A stretch of 64,000 nt of DNA from Demequina iriomotensis (lineage in GTDB: Bacteria > Actinomycetota > Actinomycetes > Actinomycetales > Demequinaceae), in contig NZ_BBME01000011.1 of NCBI RefSeq assembly GCF_000971395.1, positions 287,267 to 351,266 on the forward strand, read 5' to 3'. The notes beneath the pieces are model-generated. The model did not search any database. It saw only the letters and a list, made by a program, of their open reading frames with translations, and was not told where the DNA came from. The translations under genes were made by a program, and so were the position numbers. This document shows positions 30,587 to 42,892 of this stretch, piece after piece; positions within the stretch are counted from its first letter, which is position 1; each line of letters starts with the position of its first letter.

Positions 30587-33029
30587 CGTACTCCGGCGGT
30601 GCATCCGGTGTAGAGGCACCAGTGCGACTGAGCTCCTTCAGGGCCTCCTCGTAGCGGGCGCCGTACTGATAGTTGCCGTGGTTGAGGGTGCGCGGCTTCC
30701 CTGGTGGTCCGGGGGTGAAACTGTAAGGGTCTTCGTCCGGCGTGGGTGGATCGGGGACGTTCTCCCAGTCGTCCTCGCCAGGCGGGTCATTCACGGGGTG
30801 GCCCAGCGGATCCGTCTGGCGATACAGATTGATCCAGCCGGTGCGCTCCTCGTTCCGCACCAACGTGCCGACGTCGGCGAACAGGTGTGGATTGAAGATC
30901 CACGGGAAGAGCCAGCGATAGTGGACGTTGAGGAGCTGACCGTAGGTCAGCAGCCGTAGTCTGTCCTTGCCAGGCACCGCCGTCGTAGCGCTCGTCCCTT
31001 GGAGGCCCTGTAGTGCGGGGAGCGCGATGATTGCGCCTTGGCTGTGCGCGCTCACGATGACGGTGGCCTTGGCGTCGTTCGCGAGCAACGCGGTCACTCG
31101 CTCCTGCAGGTCGGGGAAGGTCGTGTCGCTGTACGGGACCGGAGCCCAAGGGTGGAAGAAGCGCGGCCACAGGCTCACGAGGTCCCAGATCACACCGACC
31201 GGTCGCCGAATTCCCACGCTGGCGGAGCCGCGGAACATGAATAGGCCGACGGCGGCAAGAGGCGTGACGAACGCGGCAAGGATCGAGAAGGTCGCGAATG
31301 CGTCATCGGCGTGGCTCGAGGCGAGCCCGAATGCTTCTTCCTTGCTGTTCTTGCCGAGGGCCACGAGCGCCCAGTGCCAGAGCCCCAGAGCGCCCGCGAG
31401 GGCGGCGGCCGTCGTCACGCACGCGACTGCTCCTTTCGCAACATTGCGCCGAATACGGCTCGCCGCGAGGAATCCGACGACCGCCGCTACCGGTATCCAA
31501 CCCAACGCTCCCCAGCCAAACCCGGCCGCGAGTGACCCGGGCTCAGGGGCCTCGCCAGGCATCACCACGATGACGCCTACAACCAGGCCGAGGACAACGA
31601 CGGCGCCGAAGGCGAGAGCAGCCACTCCGAGGACGGAGCGTGCCTTCTCAGCAAGCTTCCGGAGGCCCTTGAACCACTCCGTCGTGCCCACACCCTTCGT
31701 CGCATTCCAGCGCCAGAGGACGCCGCACGCCAAGACGCATACGGTGAGGACACCTGCGAACGCTGCGATGAGCATGACCGGCGTCGGGGGAGTGTGCGCA
31801 GCCGCGCCATCGAGAACCCTGTTCAGCACCACCGCGCTGCCTGACACGCCGGTCACCGCGGTCGCGAACCCGAGCGTGGCGAAGATGGCCGAGTGCCAGC
31901 GTGCGATCGTGGGACCGCCATCGGGTGCGAACCCAGCTTGGACGAGCGTGAGGGCGAACGCGAGGAGCGCAACGGTGAGGAAGCCCTTCCCCAGCGGTTC
32001 GGCGAGGCTCGAGAGCCTCGCGCCGGCCGTCGAGGTGCCCCACGCGGTCCAGACTCCGACGGTCACGACGACCGCGTACGCCAACGGGCGTACGCCCTTC
32101 GGGAGGCGGATGAGCGCACCTTTGACGGCCTCGACAACGAGCGCGATCACGCTCAAGGCCACGTAGCCCACGCCCACGTAGAATGGTCGGGCTGAATCGG
32201 TCTCGGTGGCGTACAGCAACGATGCGACGCCGAGGCCTGCAAGCGTATGGATGTGGCTCAGGCTCCGGGTCAAGGCGCCCGCGCTCCACAGGCGGGCGAC
32301 CGAGATCCCCTCCTTCTTGGGTGCAGTCGCGGGGGACCGCACCATCGCTTCTGTCGGTGCCGCACCCTGCCGTTGGACACGCTTGTCGGACCGGCGCATG
32401 GCGATGAGGCTCCAGCCGAGCAACGCGAGGACTGCGACGCCGAGCGCGATCGCCGCCCGCCACTCCTCCGAGATCCCGGTGTTGGATCCGAATGGTTTGG
32501 TCCCGCGCTCCACCGCGATCGAAGCAACCCAATACGCGCCCATCGTCGCGATCGCCGTCATGCAGAGCGCGATGACGCGGGCCGCGAACGTGTGCCATGC
32601 CGAACGCTGCATGGTGCGCGCGTCAACCTCCGTTGGCACGGTGGGGCGCCGGTCCGCAAGTGTTGTCGCGTCGTCCTTGTCGCTGGCAGTCTCTGCTTCC
32701 GGAGCGGACGCCCAGACGCCAGGCAGCATCCACCCCGCAACGTTGATCAGCGCGAAGGGAAGAAGCAGCACGCGAAGTGCGGAACGTACGCGACCACCCG
32801 ACGTGAGCCCGCCCCACGAGTACGCCTCGACGAAGCCGGGCTCGCCCGCCTTGGCGATCCGGCCCACGTGCGCGGCACCCCGATAGAACCCGGTGTCGCC
32901 ACCGCCGGCGACGAGGATGGGAGGCTCGGCCAGGAGCCCCTCGGGCGGCGTACCGGAGACGCCGTGGATGCGTAGCTCGATCACACCGTCCGGCACGACG
33001 ACGGGCCGGAGGTTCTCGATTCCCCCCAT
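30579..33029 (-). CDS. Polytopic membrane protein with a split alpha/beta-hydrolase domain
   Basis: Protein of 816 residues, not a family I can name. The N-terminal domain has [13 protein letters not shown] (HGVSG resembles a lipase oxyanion strand) and [13 protein letters not shown]. Twelve or thirteen hydrophobic helices follow (about residues 75-590), beginning [18 protein letters not shown]-terminal segment then carries a nucleophile elbow, [15 protein letters not shown] (S663), with candidates for the acid in YRQTDPLG (D740) and the base in LNHGNYQY (H784). The serine hydrolase fold thus appears split around the membrane region. It may act on a lipid or lipid-linked substrate. G+C is visibly lower and codon use more relaxed than in neighbours, and the dispersed 10-mer is absent, suggesting acquisition. 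ATG 33029 is chosen because upstream frame is antisense to acnA. Confidence 0.7.
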   Translation of the reverse strand: MGGIENLRPVVVPDGVIELRIHGVSGTPPEGLLAEPPILVAGGGDTGFYRGAAHVGRIAKAGEPGFVEAYSWGGLTSGGRVRSALRVLLLPFALINVAGWMLPGVWASAPEAETASDKDDATTLADRRPTVPTEVDARTMQRSAWHTFAARVIALCMTAIATMGAYWVASIAVERGTKPFGSNTGISEEWRAAIALGVAVLALLGWSLIAMRRSDKRVQRQGAAPTEAMVRSPATAPKKEGISVARLWSAGALTRSLSHIHTLAGLGVASLLYATETDSARPFYVGVGYVALSVIALVVEAVKGALIRLPKGVRPLAYAVVVTVGVWTAWGTSTAGARLSSLAEPLGKGFLTVALLAFALTLVQAGFAPDGGPTIARWHSAIFATLGFATAVTGVSGSAVVLNRVLDGAAAHTPPTPVMLIAAFAGVLTVCVLACGVLWRWNATKGVGTTEWFKGLRKLAEKARSVLGVAALAFGAVVVLGLVVGVIVVMPGEAPEPGSLAAGFGWGALGWIPVAAVVGFLAASRIRRNVAKGAVACVTTAAALAGALGLWHWALVALGKNSKEEAFGLASSHADDAFATFSILAAFVTPLAAVGLFMFRGSASVGIRRPVGVIWDLVSLWPRFFHPWAPVPYSDTTFPDLQERVTALLANDAKATVIVSAHSQGAIIALPALQGLQGTSATTAVPGKDRLRLLTYGQLLNVHYRWLFPWIFNPHLFADVGTLVRNEERTGWINLYRQTDPLGHPVNDPPGEDDWENVPDPPTPDEDPYSFTPGPPGKPRTLNHGNYQYGARYEEALKELSRTGASTPDAPPEYVI

Positions 33030-33164
33030 GAGCCAGAGAATGCCACGAAACGGACATCGTGCATAGTCATTCATGCCGATGCACGAGGAACTTCGCCGTC
33101 GGTGGCGCCCGATAGGATGTGCCCAGACCCAGTGCTGGGAGACCCCGAACCACGGAGGAGACGC

Positions 33165-35975
<2,811 letters not shown>

Positions 35976-35991
35976 CCGGAACCCGACGTCG

Positions 35992-36023
35992 CGGCCCCGT
36001 CCGGCAGCAGCCGGGCGGGGCCG
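35992..36023 (+). terminator. Terminator after acnA
   Basis: CGGCCCCG (35992-35999) pairs with CGGGGCCG (36016-36023), and the loop can pair further through CCGG segments. It starts 17 nt after the acnA stop. It has no T-run, as is common in Actinobacteria. Confidence 0.7.
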
Positions 36024-36106
36024 TCGCCGTCCCGTGGGTCGCCACGCCCGGGGGTCCCGGCATCGAGGCCGTACAGTGGAACGTCAACAGCAGTGAGGAG
36101 CAACGG

Positions 36107-37969
36107 GTGCTGGAGCGCATCGGGTCGCCGCGGGATCTCCGCGAGCTGACCTACGGGGAGCTGGAGGATCTCGCCGCGGAGATCCGCACGTTCCTGGTCG
36201 AGAACGTCTCGCGCACCGGCGGGCACCTCGGCCCGAACCTCGGCGTGGTCGAGCTCACCATCGGGCTGCATCGCGTGTTCCACTCGCCCCACGACTCGAT
36301 CGTCTTCGACACCGGCCATCAGGCCTACGTCCACAAGCTGCTCACCGGTCGCCAGGACTTCGGTTCCCTGCGGAGGCGTGGTGGGCTCTCCGGCTATCCG
36401 GACCGCCAGGAGAGCGTCCACGACATCGTCGAGAACTCCCACGCCTCCACCGCGCTGTCCTGGGCCGCCGGCATCGCGCGCGGCCACACCCTGCGGGGCG
36501 AGACGGCCCGCACGACGGTCGCCGTCATCGGCGACGGCGCGCTCACCGGAGGCATGGCCTGGGAGGCGCTCAACTCGCTGGGCGCTTCGCGCGACCGCGT
36601 GGTGGTCATCATCAACGACAACGGCCGCTCCTATGCGCCCACCATCGGCGGCCTCGCGCGCAAGCTCGACGGGATCCGCACGGACCGCCGGTACGAGAGC
36701 TTCCTCGGCTGGGGCAAGCGCACCTTCGAGAACCGCGGGCGTTTCCGCAGCTTCACCTACAACACCGTGCAGCACGGCAAGCGCGCCCTCAAGGGCCTGC
36801 TCACCGAGGACGGCGTGTTCTCCGACCTCGGCCTCAAGTACATCGGGCCGATCGACGGTCACGATCAGCGCCAGGTCGAGCGTGCGCTCCGTCAGGCGCA
36901 CGACTTCGGCCAGCCCGTCATCGTCCACATGCTCACGGAGAAGGGCCGCGGCTACACGCCCGCCGAGCAGGATGTCGCAGACCGGTTCCATGCCGTGGGC
37001 AAGATCCACCCCGAGACCGGGCTGCCGATCGAGCCCTCGCGCTTCGGGTGGACGTCGGTGTTCGCGGACGAGATCCTTCAGGTCGCGCAGGACCGTCCCG
37101 ACGTGGTCGCGTTGACGGCGGCGATGCTCGGGCCGGTCGGGCTGCAGCCCTTCGCCGATGCGCATCCCGAGCGGGTGATCGACGTCGGCATCGCGGAGCA
37201 GCATGCCGTCACGAGCGCCGCGGGCCTCGCCTACGCCGGGCTCCACCCCGTGATCGCCGTTTACGCGACGTTCCTCAACCGCGCGTTCGACCAGGTGCTC
37301 ATGGACGTCGCGCTGCATCGTGCGGGCGTCACGTTCATGCTCGACCGCGCCGGCATCACGGGTGACGACGGACCCAGCCACAACGGCATGTGGGACATGG
37401 CGCTGCTGCGGCACGTGCCCGGCCTACGTCTCGCCGCGCCGCGCGATGAGCCCACGTTGCGCCAGGCCTTCCGCGACGCGGTCGAGGTGGACGATGCGCC
37501 GACCGTGGTCCGCTACCCCAAGGGCGCCGTGGGCGAGGCGATCCCCGCCGTGCGCACCGTCGGCGAGCTGGAGATCCTCGGGGAGCATGGGGACGCGCCG
37601 CGCGTGGTGGTCGTGGGCCTCGGGTCGATGGCGGCGACCGCCGTGGACGCCGCGGACAAGATCGCCGCCGACGGGATCGACGCGGTCGCCGCGACCGCGA
37701 CCTGGGTCCACCCGGTCCCCGAGGGGCTCGAGCAGCTCATCGCGGGCGCCGAGTTGGTGGTGACCGTCGAGGACGGGCTCACCGATGCGGGCATCGGTCA
37801 GGAGTGGGCGGCGTTCGCACGCCTTCAGGGCAGCACGGCGCAGTGGTCGCACCACGGCGTCCCGCGGGAGTTCCTCCAGCACGCGTCGCGCGCCCAGCTC
37901 ATCGACGACCTCGGCCTGGACCCGAGCGCGATCGCGGACGCCGCGATCGGTCGGCTCGCGGGGGAGTAG
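36107..37969 (+). CDS. dxs: 1-deoxy-D-xylulose-5-phosphate synthase
   Basis: Thiamine-diphosphate enzyme of 620 residues, first step of the MEP isoprenoid pathway (pyruvate plus glyceraldehyde-3-phosphate). Motifs: RTGGHLGPNLGVVELTIGLH, FDTGHQAYVHK, the ThDP motif VIGDGALTGGMAWEAL with NDN further on, YIGPIDGHD, and in the second half IGIAEQHAV-like VGIAEQHAVTSAAG and DRAGITGDDGPSHNGM. GTG at 36107 has GAGGAG 6 nt upstream and begins at the family's usual LERIGSPRDLREL. It could supply isoprenoid precursors to the prenyl synthase at 4.1 kb. acnA next to dxs is a recurrent actinobacterial pairing. Confidence 0.96.
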   Translation: MLERIGSPRDLRELTYGELEDLAAEIRTFLVENVSRTGGHLGPNLGVVELTIGLHRVFHSPHDSIVFDTGHQAYVHKLLTGRQDFGSLRRRGGLSGYPDRQESVHDIVENSHASTALSWAAGIARGHTLRGETARTTVAVIGDGALTGGMAWEALNSLGASRDRVVVIINDNGRSYAPTIGGLARKLDGIRTDRRYESFLGWGKRTFENRGRFRSFTYNTVQHGKRALKGLLTEDGVFSDLGLKYIGPIDGHDQRQVERALRQAHDFGQPVIVHMLTEKGRGYTPAEQDVADRFHAVGKIHPETGLPIEPSRFGWTSVFADEILQVAQDRPDVVALTAAMLGPVGLQPFADAHPERVIDVGIAEQHAVTSAAGLAYAGLHPVIAVYATFLNRAFDQVLMDVALHRAGVTFMLDRAGITGDDGPSHNGMWDMALLRHVPGLRLAAPRDEPTLRQAFRDAVEVDDAPTVVRYPKGAVGEAIPAVRTVGELEILGEHGDAPRVVVVGLGSMAATAVDAADKIAADGIDAVAATATWVHPVPEGLEQLIAGAELVVTVEDGLTDAGIGQEWAAFARLQGSTAQWSHHGVPREFLQHASRAQLIDDLGLDPSAIADAAIGRLAGE

Positions 37970-38189
37970 GCCACACCGCCTCGCTCACGCACCCCCGCCT
38001 CGCTCACGCACCCCCGCCCGAATGGGGCGCTGGCGGTCGTTCCTGGGCTCGGGCTGCGCGCTATGGGGCACACGCGGTGCGCGTCCTCGGGCGGCGACGC
38101 TCAGCGCCCCATGGCGCGCACGCCACGCCCGAGACCGACCGTGGGCGCCCCATTTCGCGGTGGGTTGGGACGCGGGGCGCGCGGGAGGC
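37970..38189. repeat. Non-coding junction with direct and inverted repeats (dxs / RNase D-like gene)
   Basis: This 220-bp convergent junction holds two tandem copies of a 19-bp unit CGCCTCGCTCACGCACCCC starting at 37977 and 37996. Near-complementary arms GCGCGCTATGGGGC (38055-38068) and GCCCCATGGCGCGC (38106-38119) can form a hairpin, and related ATGGGGCGC/GGCGCCCCAT segments occur near 38021 and 38144. No coding frame is convincing. A terminator or small repeat element is possible. Confidence 0.5.
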
Positions 38190-39449
38190 TCAGACCTCCG
38201 TGGGCTGGGCCCCCGCCGCCTCGAACGCGGTCGCCAGCTCCGGCGCGACCAGGTCGATCTGCCACGCGCGCGCGCCGCGCCCCTCGAGGAACTGACGGAT
38301 CCAGGCCTCGCCGCCGCCGGCGTACTCCCAGCAGGTGCGCCGCAGCGCGTCGGGCTGCAGGAGGTTCTCTGCCGGCACCTCATGGAGCTCGACGAGCGCG
38401 GTGATCCGCTCGCGTGCCGCTCCGAGGCGCGCGAACGCCTCGGGACGCTTGTCCTTCCAGACGCGCTGCTGCGGCGGGCCGTCGCCCGCCGGCGCGCGCC
38501 GGGACGGCAGCTCGCGGTCGCCGAGCGCCATCGCCTTCTCGACCGACGCGTACCACTGGGGAGCGCGGCGCTTGGTTCCCTTGGACTGGAACTCGCGCAC
38601 GCCCAGGAGCGCGTCGAGCGACGCGGGCTTGGCCATCGCGGCGGCCACGATCGCCTGGTCCCGCAGCACGCGTCCCGGCGAGACGTCGCGGCGCCGTGCC
38701 TCCTTGTCCCGCGCCTCCCACAGCGCGCGCACGATCGCGAGCCCGCGCTGATCGCGCACCTGATGGGAGCCGGACGTCCGGCGCCACGGCTCCTCGCGCG
38801 GCTCCGGCGGGGGAGCGAGGCGCACCGCCTCGAACTCCTCCTCGGCCCAGGCCAGCTTGCCGGCGGCCTCGAGGTGGGCGCCCAGGCGCTCGCGCAGGTC
38901 GAGCAGCACCTCCACGTCGAGCGCCGCGTACACGAGCCAGTCGTGAGGAAGCGGGCGTGTGGACCAGTCCTGCGCCGAGTGCTCCTTCGCGAGCGCGAAG
39001 CCGAGCTCGCGCTCGACCACCGCGGCGAGACCCACGCGGGGCCAGCCCAGCAGGCGCGCCCCCAGCTCGGTGTCGAACACCTTCGCGGGCGTCATCCCGA
39101 GCTCGCGCATGCCCGGCAGGTCCTGGCTTGCGGCGTGGAACACCCATTCCGTGTCTCCGAGAGCCTCGCCGAAGCTCGACAGGTCCGGCAGCGCCGCGGT
39201 GTCGATGAGAGCGATCCCCGCGCCCGCGCGCTTGAACTGCGCAAGGTAGGTGCCCTGGCCGTAGCGGAATCCGGAGGCGCGCTCGGCGTCGGCGGCCACG
39301 GGACCGGTGCCGGCGGCGAACGTCTCGCACGCCGCGGCGAGCGCCTCGGGCGTGTCGATGATCGGGGGCACCCCGCCCTCGGGCTCGGTGAGGGGGATGG
39401 GGGTGGGCGCATCGTCCGCGAGGGACGATGCGGTGGTCGGCTCGGTCAC
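38190..39449 (-). CDS. RNase D-like 3'-5' exonuclease with HRDC domain
   Basis: Exoribonuclease of 419 residues. The DEDD-type exonuclease domain (about 45-215) has VAADAERASGFRYG (first DxE), FDTELGARLL and the late YAALDVEVLLDL with the last acid; a helical HRDC domain (about 240-320; ALWEARDKEARRRDVSPGRVL) binds nucleic acid, and further C-terminal helices follow. This matches the actinobacterial RNase D-like family (ribonuclease D). It processes the 3' ends of stable RNAs. GTG 39449 overlaps the DUF3000 stop, so they are coupled. The longer frame open to 41672 is antisense to gnd. Confidence 0.9.
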   Translation of the reverse strand: MTEPTTASSLADDAPTPIPLTEPEGGVPPIIDTPEALAAACETFAAGTGPVAADAERASGFRYGQGTYLAQFKRAGAGIALIDTAALPDLSSFGEALGDTEWVFHAASQDLPGMRELGMTPAKVFDTELGARLLGWPRVGLAAVVERELGFALAKEHSAQDWSTRPLPHDWLVYAALDVEVLLDLRERLGAHLEAAGKLAWAEEEFEAVRLAPPPEPREEPWRRTSGSHQVRDQRGLAIVRALWEARDKEARRRDVSPGRVLRDQAIVAAAMAKPASLDALLGVREFQSKGTKRRAPQWYASVEKAMALGDRELPSRRAPAGDGPPQQRVWKDKRPEAFARLGAARERITALVELHEVPAENLLQPDALRRTCWEYAGGGEAWIRQFLEGRGARAWQIDLVAPELATAFEAAGAQPTEV

Positions 39450-40000
39450 AGGGTCCTTCCCGGCAGCGCACGCACCCCGTCCGGCGTCGGAGGGATGCCG
39501 GCGCATGCCGCCATGAGATCGGTCCACGCCGCGATGTGCGGGGCCAGATCGGTGGTGGTGGGCGTCCACGACGCCCGCAGCTCGATCGAGACCTCGCCTG
39601 GCCGGTCGGACAGCTCGCCGAACGACTCGGAGGTCACCTTGGTCACCGTACCGCCGCGCGCACGGTGCGGCGCGCCCGCGAGCGAGTCCGTGAGCCACGA
39701 CCACGCGACCTCGCCCCAGAGCTCGTCCCTGCCGACCTCCGCATCGGCGACCGCCTTCACCAGGGCGACGATGCGCATCGTCCCGTCCCACGCGGGCTGG
39801 CCCGCGGGGTCGTGGAGGATGACGAAGCGGCCGGAGGCCTCGTAGTCGGCCATCTCGCCGCTGATGGCGGCGGCGTAGGGCGCGATGCGGTGGGGTGCGG
39901 GGACCTCCGTGAGGAGCACCAGCGGGTGCGTGGCGGCGTCGCGCAGCGACGTGATCGCCGCGCGGAAGTCCGCAGGCGCCGCGTCGAGGTCGTTGGCCAT
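39446..40000 (-). CDS. DUF3000 family protein
   Basis: Soluble protein of 184 residues. The sequence matches the actinobacterial DUF3000 family: FRAAITSLRDAATHPLVLLTEVPAP near the start, RFVILHDPAGQPAWDGTMR, then LWGEVAWSWLTDSL and a C-terminal ELRASWTP. Function is unknown, but it is regularly encoded just before an RNase D gene, as here (stop overlaps the GTG of the exonuclease). TAGGCT lies 6 nt before the ATG on this strand, implying a leaderless transcript. It contains a perfect 16-bp palindrome made of the dispersed motif at 39767-39782. Confidence 0.85.
   Translation of the reverse strand: MANDLDAAPADFRAAITSLRDAATHPLVLLTEVPAPHRIAPYAAAISGEMADYEASGRFVILHDPAGQPAWDGTMRIVALVKAVADAEVGRDELWGEVAWSWLTDSLAGAPHRARGGTVTKVTSESFGELSDRPGEVSIELRASWTPTTTDLAPHIAAWTDLMAACAGIPPTPDGVRALPGRTL
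39767..39782. repeat. Perfect 16-bp palindrome of the dispersed motif
   Basis: GACGATGCGCATCGTC is its own reverse complement and joins two head-to-head copies of the GACGATGCG core inside the DUF3000 coding sequence, where it encodes Thr-Met-Arg-Ile-Val on the minus strand. Confidence 0.75.
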
Positions 40001-40100
40001 ACTCGGAGCCTATGCCCGGCCCCGTCAGGCACGACGTACGCCACGCGCACCGCGAACGTCTAGGCTGGGGCGGGTATCCCCGGAACGAGAAGGATGGACG

Positions 40101-41537
40101 ATGGCGCTCGCTCAGATCGGTGTGACCGGACTTGCGGTCATGGGCCGCAACCTGGCCCGCAACTTCGCACGCAACGGCTTCACGGTGGCGGTGCACAACC
40201 GCTCCGCGGAGAAGATGCACTCCCTGATCGCGGATCACGGTGACGAGGGCACGTTCATCGGCTCGGAGAGCCTCGAGGACTTCGTGGCGTCGCTGCAGAA
40301 GCCGCGCACCGTCGTCATCATGGTCCAGGCCGGCGGCCCGACGGACGCGGTGATCGACCAGCTCACGGGACTGCTTGAGCAGGGCGACATCATCGTCGAC
40401 GCGGGCAACGCGCTCTACACCGACACGATGCGCCGCGAGAAGGACCTCGCCGCCAAGGGGCTGCACTTCGTCGGCTCCGGCGTCTCGGGCGGCGAGGAGG
40501 GCGCGCTGCTCGGCCCGTCGATCATGCCCGGCGGTCCCGCGGAGTCCTACGTCACGCTCGGCCCGATCCTCGAGAAGATCGCGGCGAAGGCGGAGGACGG
40601 CACGCCGTGCTGCGTCCACATCGGCCCCGACGGCGCCGGCCACTTCGTCAAGATGGTGCACAACGGCATTGAGTACGCCGACATGCAGCTCATCGGCGAG
40701 GCGTACGACCTGCTCCGCACCGGCCTGGACCTCGAGCCGGCCGAGATCGCCGACATCTTCGCCGAGTGGAACCAGGGCGACCTCGAGTCCTTCCTCATCG
40801 AGATCACCGCCGAGGTGCTCCGCCAGACCGACGCGAGCACCGGCAAGGCGCTCGTCGACGTGATCAAGGACGAGGCCGGGCAGAAGGGCACCGGTCGCTG
40901 GACCGTGAAGTCGGGCCTCGACCTGGGCGTCCCGCTCACGGGCATCGCCGAGGCGACGTTCGCCCGCGCGATCTCGTCGCAGGTGGCGCAGCGCGCCGCC
41001 GCGCGTGACGTGCTGACCGCGTCGACCGGCGACTTCCACATCAACAACCGCGAGGGCTTCATCGAGGACGTGCGCCTCGCGCTCTACGCCTCGAAGGTGG
41101 TCGCGTACGCGCAGGGCTTCGACCAGATCCGCGCCGCGTCGGAGGAGTTCGGCTGGGACATCACGCTGGGTGACATGGCGAAGATCTGGCGCGCGGGCTG
41201 CATCATCCGCGCGCGCTTCCTCGACCGCATCACGGACGCGTTCACGCGTGACCCGGAGCTGCCGACCCTGCTGGTCGACCCCTACTTCTCGGACGAGATC
41301 GCGGGCGGGGTCGGCGCATGGCGCCGCGTGGTCGCCCAGGCGGCGCTCACGGGCGTGCCCGCCCCGGCCTTCGCCTCGTCCCTCGCGTACTACGACTCGC
41401 TGCGTGCCGAGCGCCTGCCGGCGGCCCTGATCCAGGGCCAGCGCGACTTCTTCGGCGCGCACACCTACAAGCGCGTCGACCGCGACGGCACGTTCCACAC
41501 GCTGTGGTCCGGCGACCGCACCGAGGTCGAGGCCTGA
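40101..41537 (+). CDS. gnd: 6-phosphogluconate dehydrogenase, decarboxylating
   Basis: Pentose-phosphate enzyme of 478 residues that oxidises 6-phosphogluconate to ribulose-5-phosphate, CO2 and NADPH. The NADP fold is IGVTGLAVMGRNLARN; substrate residues are in FVGSGVSGGEEGALLGPSIM and KMVHNGIEYADMQLI. The C-terminal IQGQRDFFGAHTYKR is diagnostic of the family. GAGAAGG precedes the ATG, and TAGGCT at 40061-40066 may be the -10. It is divergent from DUF3000. Full-length, no anomaly. Confidence 0.96.
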   Translation: MALAQIGVTGLAVMGRNLARNFARNGFTVAVHNRSAEKMHSLIADHGDEGTFIGSESLEDFVASLQKPRTVVIMVQAGGPTDAVIDQLTGLLEQGDIIVDAGNALYTDTMRREKDLAAKGLHFVGSGVSGGEEGALLGPSIMPGGPAESYVTLGPILEKIAAKAEDGTPCCVHIGPDGAGHFVKMVHNGIEYADMQLIGEAYDLLRTGLDLEPAEIADIFAEWNQGDLESFLIEITAEVLRQTDASTGKALVDVIKDEAGQKGTGRWTVKSGLDLGVPLTGIAEATFARAISSQVAQRAAARDVLTASTGDFHINNREGFIEDVRLALYASKVVAYAQGFDQIRAASEEFGWDITLGDMAKIWRAGCIIRARFLDRITDAFTRDPELPTLLVDPYFSDEIAGGVGAWRRVVAQAALTGVPAPAFASSLAYYDSLRAERLPAALIQGQRDFFGAHTYKRVDRDGTFHTLWSGDRTEVEA

Positions 41538-41607
41538 TCCTCGGGATGACGATGCGGGGCGCGGCGGTGCACACCGGCGCGCCTCGCGCCGTCTCAGGGG
41601 AGACGCG

Positions 41608-42606
41608 GTGAGCATCGCGCTGATCGGGCGCCGCCCTGTGGTCGCGCCCGAGGACCTCATCGCGGGTCTCAAGCCGCCGCCTCACTTCGGGCGTGCGTCG
41701 TTCGAGACCTATCGACCTGACCCCGCGCATCCGTCGCAGGCGGCCGCGCTGGCCGCGGTGCGCGACTTCGCCGCGCCGCATCTGCGACGGCTGCGATCCA
41801 GGAGGGGGCCGGGCGTCGGGCTGTACCTCGATGGCGGCTTCGGCGTGGGCAAGACCCACCTACTGGCGTCCCTCGCGCATGCGCTGGGACCGTCGCGCGC
41901 GGTGTTCGGCACATTCGTGGAGTACACCAACCTGGTGGGCGCGCTGGGGTTCATCGCCGCGCGCGAGGCGCTGTCCGGCTTCGCGGTGGTGTGCATCGAC
42001 GAGTTCGAGCTCGACGACCCGGGCGACACGCTCATCATGGCGCGGCTCATGCGCGAGCTCACGGACGCGGGCGTGTGCGTCGCCGCGACGTCGAACACGC
42101 TGCCCGATGCGCTGGGCGAGGGCCGCTTCGCCGCGGACGACTTCCAGCGCGAGATCCAGGCCGTCGCGCGCGTGTTCACGACGCAGCGCATCGACGGTCC
42201 CGACTATCGCCACCGGGGCGACCTGTCCTTCCCGCCGCCCGCGGCCGAGGCGCTCGTCGCCTCGGTGGCGGAGGCGCCGCGCGGAGCGCTCGCCGAATGG
42301 ACCGCGCTGCTCGAGGACCTCACGCAGGTGCACCCGAGCCGTTACGGCGCCTACATCGACGGCGTGGCCGCGCTGGCGCTCACCGACGTCGCGCCGCTCG
42401 ACGATCAGAACCAGGCGCTGCGCCTGGTGGCGCTCGTGGACCGGCTCTACGACCGCGATGCGGTGGTGGTCGCGTCCGGTGCCTCGCTCGATGCCGTGTT
42501 CTCTCCCGACATGCTGCGCGGCGGCTACCGGAAGAAGTACCTGCGCTGCCTGTCGCGCCTCGAGTCGATGGCGCATGCCGCGCTGGAGCACACGCGCCCG
42601 GTGTGA
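41608..42606 (+). CDS. zapE: Cell division protein ZapE (AFG1-like ATPase)
   Basis: AAA-type ATPase of 332 residues. Walker A is GGFGVGKTHLL near residue 78, Walker B is FAVVCIDEFELDD near 135, and FVEYTNLVGALGF and AATSNTLPDAL fit the AFG1/ZapE family. In E. coli ZapE affects Z-ring stability; actinobacterial homologues are called cell division protein ZapE by similarity only. GTG at 41608 has AGGGGAG about 6 nt upstream; a short 70-bp gap containing a TGACGATGCG copy separates it from gnd. Confidence 0.88.
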   Translation: MSIALIGRRPVVAPEDLIAGLKPPPHFGRASFETYRPDPAHPSQAAALAAVRDFAAPHLRRLRSRRGPGVGLYLDGGFGVGKTHLLASLAHALGPSRAVFGTFVEYTNLVGALGFIAAREALSGFAVVCIDEFELDDPGDTLIMARLMRELTDAGVCVAATSNTLPDALGEGRFAADDFQREIQAVARVFTTQRIDGPDYRHRGDLSFPPPAAEALVASVAEAPRGALAEWTALLEDLTQVHPSRYGAYIDGVAALALTDVAPLDDQNQALRLVALVDRLYDRDAVVVASGASLDAVFSPDMLRGGYRKKYLRCLSRLESMAHAALEHTRPV

Positions 42607-42705
42607 GCCCTGCGCCCCGGGCGGCGCGCATCGTCCCGTTGCGCGCGGCCGCGCGCCCTGATACTCAGGAGGCGGGTCCCCGATTGACCCGACAGGGGGT
42701 GTGGC

Positions 42706-42888
42706 ATGGCGAGCAACAACGGTGCCGCCGCGGCAGGCGGCGGCGGGTACTTCCTCGCGATGGTCGGCTCGGCGGTGTGGTTCTGGCAGCAGGCCGACGG
42801 CTTCTGGGAGCACGTGGGCGCGCTGCTGCAGGCGCTGGTCTGGCCCGCGTTCCTCATCTACGACGTGTTCGAGTACCTCAACACATAG
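42706..42888 (+). CDS. Small membrane protein (60 aa)
   Basis: A 60-residue protein with an Asn/Gly/Ala-rich N-terminus, a membrane-like helix YFLAMVGSAVWFWQQ and a second hydrophobic stretch ALLQALVWPAFLIYDVFEYL. An AGGGGG lies about 10 nt before the ATG. The C-terminal FLIYDVFEYLNT looks like a conserved small-protein motif I have seen in Actinobacteria, but I cannot name a family. The convergent YigZ gene ends 4 nt downstream. Confidence 0.7.
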   Translation: MASNNGAAAAGGGGYFLAMVGSAVWFWQQADGFWEHVGALLQALVWPAFLIYDVFEYLNT

Positions 42889-42892
42889 GAGC

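Noticed and set aside
37977..38015. CRISPR array
   Set aside because: Only two 19-bp copies in direct contact, with no spacers and no cas genes.
39450..41672. N-terminal extension of the RNase D-like gene
   Set aside because: It runs antisense through DUF3000 and gnd; the GTG at 39449 overlaps the DUF3000 stop and begins a family-typical protein.
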